Source of the DNA: UBA6019 sp036570145 | Lineage (GTDB): Bacteria; Chloroflexota; Dormibacteria; Dormibacterales; Dormibacteraceae | DNA length: 12,370 bases | Direction: 5' to 3' | Assembly: GCA_036570145.1 (NCBI GenBank) | Contig: DATCPJ010000307.1 | Coordinates: forward strand, 1 to 12,370 | Part shown: positions 6,870-12,370 of the stretch, piece after piece | How the letters are laid out: each line of letters begins with the position of its first letter | Position numbering within the stretch: position 1 is the first letter of the stretch | Notes under the pieces: model-generated | Seen by the model: the letters and a program-made list of their open reading frames with translations, nothing else | Databases searched by the model: none | What the model was told of the DNA's origin: nothing | Made by a program: the position numbers and the translations under genes

Positions 6870-7391
6870 ATGCCGGCCTGGCCAATACGACAGATCCGCG
6901 AGCTCCTCGAGCCGACGCTCGCCCACCTCGGCTACGAGACCTATGCGGTCGAGCAGCTCGGCGCCGGCGGCCGGACGCTGCGGATCTCGATCGACAAGCC
7001 GACCGGGGTCTCGATCGAGGACTGCGAGCAGGTCGCCAAGATCGCCGGCCCGATCCTCGACCAGTCCGAGCTGGTGACCGGCAACCACATCCTCGAGGTG
7101 AGCTCTCCGGGCGCCGAGCGGCCACTCCGGGAGCGCTGGGAATACGAGCGCTTCGCGGGCAAGATGGTCAACGTCCGCTACCGCTTCGGGGAGAACAGCG
7201 AAGGGGTCGTGGAGGGGGTGCTCGCGGCCGTCGACGACTCCGGCATCGCCGTCGACAACCCCAAGGCGGGACTTCTCGGGATCGCCTGGAACGACGTCCT
7301 CGCGGCCCGTCTAACGGTCAGCTTCGGGGGGGTAGGCCGCGCGGAGGCTAGCCGAGCACGGCCGACAGGGGGGAGCTCCCCCCTCCGATGA
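6870..7391 (+). CDS. rimP: Ribosome maturation factor RimP
   Basis: Cytoplasmic factor for assembly of the 30S ribosomal subunit. The 173-residue protein has the RimP N-terminal domain with LRISIDKPTGVSIEDC (37-52) and the signature LEVSSPGAERPLR (75-87), then the SH3-like C-terminal domain to about residue 152. The last 20 or so residues (GVGRAEASRARPTGG and onward) lie beyond the usual domain. They are read only because a run of seven Gs at 7326-7332 keeps the frame open; with six Gs a TAG would follow at once and the protein would be 154 aa. No clear SD precedes the ATG at 6870, but the position of the N-terminal helix and the 20-nt gap after secF support it. The stop overlaps nusA as ATGA. 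Confidence 0.95.
   Translation: MPAWPIRQIRELLEPTLAHLGYETYAVEQLGAGGRTLRISIDKPTGVSIEDCEQVAKIAGPILDQSELVTGNHILEVSSPGAERPLRERWEYERFAGKMVNVRYRFGENSEGVVEGVLAAVDDSGIAVDNPKAGLLGIAWNDVLAARLTVSFGGVGRAEASRARPTGGSSPLR
7368..7383 (+). promoter_or_regulatory. Perfect G6-AGCT-C6 palindrome over the nusA ribosome-binding site
   Basis: Six Gs (7368-7373), AGCT, and six Cs (7378-7383) form a perfect 16-base palindrome ending four bases before the nusA ATG. As RNA it can form a six-pair all-GC stem with an AGCU loop. The only purine-rich SD candidate, GGGGAG at 7370-7375, lies in it. A second, outer pairing of CGGAGG (7342-7347) with CCTCCG (7382-7387) is possible if the inner stem shortens to four pairs. The structure overlaps the rimP 3' end. 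No U-run follows, so a terminator is unlikely. Control of NusA synthesis is plausible but unproven. Confidence 0.4.
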
Positions 7392-8374
7392 ACACTGAGT
7401 TCCTCGCCGCGCTGGAACAGCTCAACAGCGAGCTCGGCATCCCGCTCGACGAGCTCGTCAAGACCGTCGAGCAGGCCCTCGCCGACGCCTACCGGCGCGC
7501 GTTCGACCCGCCCGGCTACGTCACCGTCCACATCGACCCGGCCACCGCCGGGATGACCGTCACCAGCCGCACCTACGACGCCGCGGGCAACGAGGTGCTG
7601 GCCCAGTTGCCGACCGACGACTTCGCCCGGATGGCCGCCCAGACCGCCAAGCAGGCGGTGCTCCGGCACATCCGCAACCTCGAGCGCGAGAAGGCGGTCA
7701 GCGAGGCCGCCGAGCATCGCGGCGAGCTCGCGACCGGTGTCATCGACAGAGTCGAGAACGGCACCGTGTACCTCGACATGGGGGGCCGCGCGGAGGGCGT
7801 GATGCCGCCCGAGGAGCAGATCCCCGGCGAGGAGATCCGCCCCGGCAAGCCGATGATGGTCGTCATCCTCGACACCAAGCGGACGTCGCGGCAGCCGCAG
7901 GTCCAGGTCTCCCGGGCGAGCCGGCTCTTCGTCCGCCGGCTGCTCGAGGCCGAGGTTCCCGAGATCAAGAACGGCGCCGTGTCGATCAAGGCGATCGCTC
8001 GCGAGCCGGGCCTGCGGAGCAAGGTGGCAGTCGCCGCCGAGGACCCCGCCATCGACGCCGTCGGCGCCTGCGTCGGCCCGAAGGGCGTCCGCCACCGCTC
8101 CCTCCTCGCCGAGCTGGGCCGCGAGCACATCGACTTCGTCCCCTGGTCGGAGGACCCGGCCGCCTTCGCGGCGGCGGCCGTCGGCCCGGCGACCGTGGTC
8201 GACGTCCTCCTCGACCGCACCACCAACACCGCCCTGCTCCTGGTCCCCCCGGGCCAGCTCTCCCTGGCGATCGGGAAGGACGGGCAGAATGCGCGGCTGG
8301 CCGCCAAGCTGACCGGCTGGCGGATCGACATCAAGCCGGCCCAGGCCGAGGTCGATGCCGAAAACCGCACCTGA
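7388..8374 (+). CDS. nusA: Transcription termination/antitermination factor NusA
   Basis: RNA polymerase-binding elongation factor that modulates pausing, termination and antitermination. The 328-residue protein has the N-terminal RNAP-binding domain (1 to about 105), an S1 domain starting at RGELATGVIDRV (about 111-178), and two KH domains. KH1 carries GPKG at 230-233 and KH2 carries GKDGQNARLAAKLTGW from 297. It stops shortly after KH2 without the acidic repeats of proteobacterial NusA, which is normal outside that group. In KH1 the usual GVRVQ-type segment reads GVRHRSLLAELGREHIDFVPW-like, a moderate departure. The ATG overlaps the rimP stop, and the 3' end overlaps rnpM by 20 bases, indicating tight translational coupling. 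Confidence 0.96.
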   Translation: MNTEFLAALEQLNSELGIPLDELVKTVEQALADAYRRAFDPPGYVTVHIDPATAGMTVTSRTYDAAGNEVLAQLPTDDFARMAAQTAKQAVLRHIRNLEREKAVSEAAEHRGELATGVIDRVENGTVYLDMGGRAEGVMPPEEQIPGEEIRPGKPMMVVILDTKRTSRQPQVQVSRASRLFVRRLLEAEVPEIKNGAVSIKAIAREPGLRSKVAVAAEDPAIDAVGACVGPKGVRHRSLLAELGREHIDFVPWSEDPAAFAAAAVGPATVVDVLLDRTTNTALLLVPPGQLSLAIGKDGQNARLAAKLTGWRIDIKPAQAEVDAENRT

Positions 8375-8618
8375 GCCGGTCCGGACCTGCGTGGCGTGCC
8401 GGGAGGAGGCCGGTAAGTGGGCGTTGATCCGCTTCACCCGCACCCCGGAGGGCGTGGTCGTGGAGGACCCGACAGGGCGCGCCCCGGGACGCGGCGCCTA
8501 TCTCCACGACCGCCCCGCCTGCCGGGCGCTGGCCCTTAAGAAACGGAGTCTCGAGCGGGCGCTCAGGAGCAGGGCAGGAGAGGTCCCGGCCGCTTCAAAA
8601 GCGGCAAAAAGGGGATAA
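8355..8618 (+). CDS. rnpM: YlxR/RnpM family RNA-binding protein
   Basis: A small 87-residue basic protein of the YlxR (DUF448) family. It has RTCVACRE at 10-17 with Cys12 and Cys15, then LIRFTR, the signature GRAPGRGAYL at 41-50 and a third Cys at 56, followed by a basic helix ending KAAKRG. In Bacillus the family member RnpM binds RNase P RNA and modulates its activity. Some bacteria's YlxR has also been described as a nucleoid-associated regulator, so the role here is inferred. It starts within the end of nusA (20-base overlap) with GAGG just upstream, and sits in the classic nusA-ylxR-infB order. The L7Ae-like ylxQ gene found next to it in Firmicutes is absent. Confidence 0.93.
   Translation: MPKTAPEPVRTCVACREEAGKWALIRFTRTPEGVVVEDPTGRAPGRGAYLHDRPACRALALKKRSLERALRSRAGEVPAASKAAKRG
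8589..8605 (+). other. Short hairpin at the end of rnpM
   Basis: GCCGCTT (8589-8595) and AAGCGGC (8599-8605) form a perfect seven-pair stem with a CAA loop inside the last codons of rnpM. It is followed by AAAAAGGGG, not a U-run, so it does not look like an intrinsic terminator on the + strand. It may only reflect the codons for the basic C-terminal tail, or it may stabilise or mark an RNA end between nusA-rnpM and infB. No function can be assigned from the sequence. Confidence 0.3.
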
Positions 8619-8655
8619 TCCTTAATTCGGGCCCGGCGGCCTGGATCCCAAGCAT

Positions 8656-10644
8656 ATGAGAGCGCACGAACTAGCACGCGAGCTGAACATCAGCCAGAAG
8701 GAGCTCGTCAACTTCCTCACCCAGAGGAGGCTGACCCGCAACCCCTCGGCTCCGCTTTCGCCTGCCGCGATCGAGGCTGCCCGACACGCGCTCAGCAGCA
8801 CCGCCGTCGCGACCAAGATCGCGCCGACCGACCGGAAGATCCAGCTGCCGCCGAACGTGTCGGTCAAGGACCTCTCCGACCAGCTCGGCGTGGGCGCCGT
8901 CGAGGTCATCAAGAAGCTGATGCAGAACGGGCTGATGGCGACCATCAACCAGGTCATCGACTTCGACACCGCCTCGATCGTCGCTGACGAGTTCGGCGTC
9001 ACGGTCGAGCCGATCGCGGCCGGCGAGACGGTCGCGATCGAGCAGGACGGCGGCGCCGGCGACGGCAAGGTCACGGTCACCAGCCGGGAGGAGTTCTTCA
9101 GCTCCCTCGGTCGGGAAGACGCCAGCAAGCTGATCTCGCGGCCGCCGATCGTCACCGTCCTCGGCCACGTCGACCACGGCAAGACATCGATCCTGGACGC
9201 GATCCGGCAGACCCGGGTGGCGGCGGGCGAGGCCGGCGGCATCACCCAGCGGATCGGCGCTTACAAGATCGAGACCGCCGACGGCAAGCCGATCGTGTTC
9301 ATCGACACGCCGGGTCACGAGGCGTTCACCGCCATGCGGGCCCGCGGCGCCCAGGTCACCGACGTCGTGGTCCTGGTGGTCGCCGCCGACGACGGCGTGA
9401 TGCCGCAGACGATCGAGGCGATCCAGCACGCGAAGGCCGCCAAGGTGCCGATCATCGTGGCGATCAACAAGATCGACAAGGACAACGCCAATATCGACCG
9501 CGTCCACGCCGAGCTCGCCGAGCAGGGCATCGTCACCGTCCACTACGGCGGCGAGTACGAGTGCGTCCACGTCTCCGCCCGCACCGGCGAGCACCTCGAC
9601 GACCTGCTCACGACCATCGTCCTGACGACCGAGATCGAGGACCTCAAGGCGAACCCCGACCGCAACGCGATCGGGACGATCGTGGACGCCCACATCGAGC
9701 GCGGCCGCGGCCCGGTCGCCACCGTGCTCGTCCAGTCCGGCACGCTCCGTGTCGGCGACTACTTCGTCGTCGGCCACATCTACGGCCGCGTTCGAGCCCT
9801 CGCCGACGACCGCGGCCGTCCTGTCATGGAGGCCGGCCCGGCCACCCCGGTCGTCGTTTCCGGCCTCGAGGAGGTCGCCACCGCCGGCGACATCTTCCAG
9901 GTCGTCAACTCGGAGAAGTCGGCCCGCAGCATCGCCCTCGCGAAGCTGCAGGAGAAGCGGACCACCGAGGCGGCCGCGACAGGGACACCGCGGATCACCC
10001 TGGAAGAGCTCGCCCGCCGGGCCACCGAGGGCGAGGTCAAAGAGCTCAACCTCGTCATCAAGGCCGATGCCCAGGGCAGCCTCGAAGCGCTCCGCGGTGC
10101 CCTGCAGAAGATCGAGGACCCGGTGGTCGCGATCAAGATCGTGGGCGAGGGCGTCGGCGCCGTCACCGATTCCGACGTTCTGCTGGCGAGCGTCTCCAAC
10201 GCGATCATCGTCTGCTTCAACCTCAAGCCCACCCCGGCGGCCGAGAAGGCCGCCGAGCGGGAGAAGGTCGAGGTCCGCTACTACGACGTCATCTACAAGC
10301 TGACCGAGGATGTCGAGCGCGCAGCCAAGGGCCTCCGCGAGCCGACCTACCGCCAGGTCCACGAGGGCCGCGTCGAGGTGCTGATGCCGATCAAGATCCC
10401 GCGCCTCGGCATCATCGCCGGCTCCCGGGTGCTCGAGGGCAAGGTCAGCCGGGGCGGCTGGGTGAAGCTCAGCCGTGGCGGCAACCAGATCCACGAGGGC
10501 CGGATCACCTCCCTGAAGCACTTCAAGGAGGACGTCCGCGAGATGACTGCCGGCCAGGAGTGCGGCATCGGCCTCGACGGCTTCGAGACCTTCGAACCCG
10601 GCGACACGATGGAGACCTTCCGCCTCGAGCGCGAAGAGCTTTAG
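8656..10644 (+). CDS. infB: Translation initiation factor IF-2
   Basis: GTPase that places initiator tRNA on the 30S subunit and promotes subunit joining. The 662-residue protein is a short-type IF-2. A first small IF2N helix region (MRAHELARELNISQKEL) is followed by only about 45 residues of linker before the second IF2N block (PPNVSVKDLSDQLGV to about 118). The G domain carries G1 GHVDHGKTS at 170-178, G3 DTPGHEAF at 217-224 and NKID at 271-274. Domains II, III and IV follow, ending in ETFRLEREEL. The G2 segment reads GGITQRIGAY; the fourth-from-usual position is normally His (TQHIGAY) and is Arg199 here. The 37-nt gap after rnpM contains no strong SD, so the start rests on the conserved N-terminus. 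The stop is TAG, ten bases before rbfA. Confidence 0.98.
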   Translation: MRAHELARELNISQKELVNFLTQRRLTRNPSAPLSPAAIEAARHALSSTAVATKIAPTDRKIQLPPNVSVKDLSDQLGVGAVEVIKKLMQNGLMATINQVIDFDTASIVADEFGVTVEPIAAGETVAIEQDGGAGDGKVTVTSREEFFSSLGREDASKLISRPPIVTVLGHVDHGKTSILDAIRQTRVAAGEAGGITQRIGAYKIETADGKPIVFIDTPGHEAFTAMRARGAQVTDVVVLVVAADDGVMPQTIEAIQHAKAAKVPIIVAINKIDKDNANIDRVHAELAEQGIVTVHYGGEYECVHVSARTGEHLDDLLTTIVLTTEIEDLKANPDRNAIGTIVDAHIERGRGPVATVLVQSGTLRVGDYFVVGHIYGRVRALADDRGRPVMEAGPATPVVVSGLEEVATAGDIFQVVNSEKSARSIALAKLQEKRTTEAAATGTPRITLEELARRATEGEVKELNLVIKADAQGSLEALRGALQKIEDPVVAIKIVGEGVGAVTDSDVLLASVSNAIIVCFNLKPTPAAEKAAEREKVEVRYYDVIYKLTEDVERAAKGLREPTYRQVHEGRVEVLMPIKIPRLGIIAGSRVLEGKVSRGGWVKLSRGGNQIHEGRITSLKHFKEDVREMTAGQECGIGLDGFETFEPGDTMETFRLEREEL

Positions 10645-10654
10645 CTTCACCCTC

Positions 10655-11017
10655 GTGGGTTACCGTCAGACGCAGGTTGCGGGCCAGGTCCGGCAGGAGG
10701 TCATGGAGATCATCCAGCACGACCTGAAGGATCCCCGGATCGGCTTCGTCAGCATCACCGAGGTCCGCATGTCGCCCGACTTCCGCTCAGCCCGGGTCCG
10801 CGTCAGCGTGCTCGGCACGCCGGACGAGCAGAAGGCCAGCCTGAAGGGCCTGATCAGCGCCAAGGGCCTCATCCGCCATGAGCTGGGCCGGCGCCTCAGC
10901 AATCTCAAGTTCTCCCCTGACATACACTTCGAGCTCGATCCGTCGATCGAGTACAGCGTCCACATCTCGCAGCGCCTGCGCGAGGTACTGCCGCCGAAGG
11001 AAGAGGAGGGCTCCTGA
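10655..11017 (+). CDS. rbfA: Ribosome-binding factor A
   Basis: Single KH-like-domain protein that binds the immature 30S subunit and helps mature the 5' end of 16S rRNA. The 120-residue product shows the family pattern: a basic N-terminal helix with QVRQEVMEIIQHDLKDPRIGFVSIT-like spacing, then TEVRMSPDFRSARVRVSVLG, the helix IRHELGRRLSNLKFSPDIHF, and a C-terminal ISQRLREVLP helix with an acidic tail. The inferred start is GTG at 10655, ten bases after infB, with no clear SD; it places the first conserved helix at the usual distance from the start. infB-rbfA order is one of the most conserved in bacteria. The TGA at 11015-11017 is two bases before nrnA. Confidence 0.95.
   Translation: MGYRQTQVAGQVRQEVMEIIQHDLKDPRIGFVSITEVRMSPDFRSARVRVSVLGTPDEQKASLKGLISAKGLIRHELGRRLSNLKFSPDIHFELDPSIEYSVHISQRLREVLPPKEEEGS
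11004..11015 (+). promoter_or_regulatory. Small inverted repeat containing the nrnA Shine-Dalgarno sequence
   Basis: AGGA (11004-11007) can pair with TCCT (11012-11015), with GGGC as the loop; G11008-C11011 would add a fifth pair with a two-base loop. The strong SD for nrnA, GAGGAGGG at 11003-11010, forms one arm and loop. The CU-rich arm lies between the SD and the ATG at 11020 and includes part of the rbfA stop codon. A stem this short is weak alone, and ribosomes finishing rbfA would open it, which would suit coupling of nrnA to rbfA translation. The pairing is seen; its role is inference. Confidence 0.25.
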
Positions 11018-11019
11018 CG

Positions 11020-12033
11020 ATGGACGGCCTCAAGGACCTCTTCGGACAGCTGGGCGGCCTCATCGACGCCCACGAAGAGATCCTCATCTTCGGCCACAAG
11101 GACGCCGACGGCGACACGCTGGGCTGCTCGCTCGCCTTCGCCGAGGCCCTCCGCACGGTGGGCAAGAAGGTGTGGGTGATAATCCCGCCTCCGGTGCCCC
11201 AGATGTACGAGTGGCTGCCGGGTTACGACCACATCGTCGACCGGCCGCCGGCGGGCGCCGACCCGCAGCTCGTTCTCTTCTTCGACGCCGGCAACATGGA
11301 ACGCTCCGGCACCTCGGTCCGGCACATCGCCACCCACGCCACGATCGTCAACATCGACCACCACCTGACCAACGCGATGTTCGGTGACATCAACGTGATC
11401 GACCCCGACGCGGCGGCGGTTGGCGAGATGGTCGTCGACATGCTGGACGCCTATGGCTATGAGATCACGCCCTCGATCGCCACCAACCTCTACGTCGCGA
11501 TCATGACCGACACCGGCGGCTTCCGGCACGAGAACACGACGGCGCACGCGCTCGAGTACGCCGCGCGGCTGGCGCGGCTCGGCGCCAACCCCGGCCAGAT
11601 CGCCTCGCTGGTCTACAAGTCCCGCCCGCTGACGACGCTCAAGCTCAATGCGCTCAGCCTGGCCGAGATGCGGGTGGAGGCCGACGGCAGGCTGGTCTGG
11701 TCGACGGTGACCCGGCAGATGCTGAAAGAGGCGGGCTCGGTGATGGCGGAGGCGGAGGGCATCATCGACAACCTCAACTCGATCGGCGGCCTCGACCTGG
11801 CCATCCTTTTCAAAGAGGTCAGCGACCGGATGACCAAGATCAGCGTCCGCAGCCGCGGCGCCGTGGACGCGGCCGCCCTCACCGCCGAGTTCGGCGGTGG
11901 CGGCCACCTCCGCGCCGCCGGCGCCGAGATCGCGGAACCGATGGAGGACGCGATCAAGCTGGTCATCGCGGCCGCCCACAACGCGCTGAGGATTGAATCC
12001 CAAATTGAAAGCGGGCGTCCTCAACCTCGATAA
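11020..12033 (+). CDS. nrnA: DHH-family phosphoesterase, NrnA-like oligoribonuclease/pAp phosphatase
   Basis: A 337-residue DHH/DHHA1 protein. The metal-binding motifs are in order: GHKDADGD at 25-32 (His26, Asp30, Asp32), FFDAGN with Asp89, the name-giving DHH at 113-115, and TDTGGFRH with Asp164. The DHHA1 domain carries FGGGGH at 291-296 for nucleotide binding. NrnA enzymes degrade very short RNAs and dephosphorylate pAp; related DHH proteins cleave cyclic dinucleotide products, so substrate choice is uncertain. In motif I the usual Pro of the PDGD block is Ala29, with all metal ligands kept. The ATG has a strong SD (GAGGAGGG, nine bases upstream). The 3' end overlaps the likely truB start by 29 bases. 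The rbfA-nrnA-truB order is widespread. Confidence 0.92.
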   Translation: MDGLKDLFGQLGGLIDAHEEILIFGHKDADGDTLGCSLAFAEALRTVGKKVWVIIPPPVPQMYEWLPGYDHIVDRPPAGADPQLVLFFDAGNMERSGTSVRHIATHATIVNIDHHLTNAMFGDINVIDPDAAAVGEMVVDMLDAYGYEITPSIATNLYVAIMTDTGGFRHENTTAHALEYAARLARLGANPGQIASLVYKSRPLTTLKLNALSLAEMRVEADGRLVWSTVTRQMLKEAGSVMAEAEGIIDNLNSIGGLDLAILFKEVSDRMTKISVRSRGAVDAAALTAEFGGGGHLRAAGAEIAEPMEDAIKLVIAAAHNALRIESQIESGRPQPR

Positions 12034-12370
12034 GCCGCCCGGCGAGACCAGCTTCACAATGGTCCGCCGGCTGCGGGCGATCAGCGGGGCGAAGCGGGTG
12101 GGTCACGCGGGCACGCTCGACCCCCTGGCGACCGGCGTGCTGCCGATCCTCTTCGAGTCCGCGACCCGGCTGGCCGACTACGCCCACCAGCTGCCGAAGA
12201 CCTACCTGGCCGACATCCGGCTCGGCTTCCACACCAACACCGACGACGCCGAGGGCGAGCCGGAGGCCGTCGGCGACCCGAGCGGCCTGACGGCGGAAGC
12301 GGTGGCCGCCGCGCTGACCGGGTTCGTCGGCACCATCGTCCAGCGGCCGCCCGCCTTCTCGGCGGTGAAG
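12005..12370 (+). CDS. truB: tRNA pseudouridine(55) synthase TruB, N-terminal part
   Basis: Makes pseudouridine at position 55 in the T-loop of tRNAs. The first 122 residues are present and the gene runs off the right edge. The N-terminus has the family motifs GVLNLDKPPGETSF (4-17) and RVGHAGTLDPLATGVLP (31-47) with catalytic Asp39, followed by ATRLADY and KTYLADIRLG. The frame opens after a TGA at 11987-11989 and has two TTG candidates, at 11993 and 12005. The second fits the family N-terminus best (M-K-A-G-V-L-N) and has GAGGA 12-13 bases upstream. Either choice overlaps the end of nrnA. No ATG or GTG start is available at a sensible place, so a TTG start is nearly forced. Confidence 0.95.
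   Translation, partial: MKAGVLNLDKPPGETSFTMVRRLRAISGAKRVGHAGTLDPLATGVLPILFESATRLADYAHQLPKTYLADIRLGFHTNTDDAEGEPEAVGDPSGLTAEAVAAALTGFVGTIVQRPPAFSAVK

Noticed and set aside
8589..8619. Hairpin plus A-run at the end of rnpM as an intrinsic terminator
   Set aside because: The stem is good, but on the + strand it is followed by A5G4, not a U-run, and infB follows after a short gap. In the opposite direction no transcript is expected.
8643..8648. GGATCC and the nearby GGGCCC palindromes before infB as operator sites
   Set aside because: Six-base palindromes are expected by chance in this composition and have no spacing or repetition pattern suggesting regulator binding.
8671..10650. Long - strand open frame (659 codons) opposite infB
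   Set aside because: It mirrors infB almost end to end, is dominated by Asp/Leu/Val/Gly repeats typical of reverse-complemented GC-rich codons, and has no SD or domain.
10666..12057. Open - strand frame opposite rbfA and nrnA
   Set aside because: Same compositional artefact; both + strand genes are secure and in conserved order.
1..12370. tRNA, rRNA, CRISPR repeats, insertion sequences, prophage or defence genes
   Set aside because: No direct repeat arrays, terminal inverted repeats, transposase or integrase motifs, or tRNA-like cloverleaf were seen; every stretch over 40 nt is occupied by a conserved gene.

Overview
This window is a stretch of housekeeping genes from a GC-rich bacterium. 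All fourteen supported coding regions lie on the + strand. Codons end overwhelmingly in G or C, and genes overlap or nearly touch (GTGA and ATGA junctions, gaps of 2-37 nt), so most or all of the window is probably one long operon or a chain of co-transcribed operons. The organism cannot be named from sequence alone. GC content, short spacers, weak Shine-Dalgarno (SD) signals at several genes and a bacterial (not archaeal) gene set suggest a high-GC lineage such as a Dormibacterota/Chloroflexota-like or actinobacterial group. That is an inference, not a determination.

Layout: (1) 1-210, C-terminal end of a small hydrophobic protein, tentatively CvpA-like. (2) 206-1342, tyrS (tyrosyl-tRNA synthetase), which has no ATG/GTG/TTG at a sensible start and probably begins at ATT. 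(3) 1376-2131, yebC. (4) 2144-4262, ruvC-ruvA-ruvB (Holliday junction processing). (5) 4296-6849, secD-secF (membrane part of protein export). (6) 6870-12370, the widespread rimP-nusA-rnpM(ylxR)-infB-rbfA-nrnA-truB cluster for ribosome maturation, transcription elongation, translation initiation and RNA turnover, with truB running off the right edge. yajC, queA and tgt, often found next to ruv/sec genes, are absent, and so is the ylxQ-type L7Ae gene often found between rnpM and infB.

The genes fit together as a growth-linked core module: tRNA charging, translation quality, recombination repair, secretion, transcription-translation coupling, 30S maturation and initiation. No tRNA or rRNA gene, CRISPR array, insertion sequence, prophage or attachment site was seen, and no gene-free stretch exceeds 40 nt.

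I found no previously undescribed system. The points worth a second look are the non-canonical tyrS start; inverted repeats that pair the SD of secD, nusA and nrnA with a CU-rich arm just before the start codon; a seven-G run at the end of rimP whose length decides where the protein ends; and the single TTA leucine codon I could find in the window, at codon 7 of ruvC.
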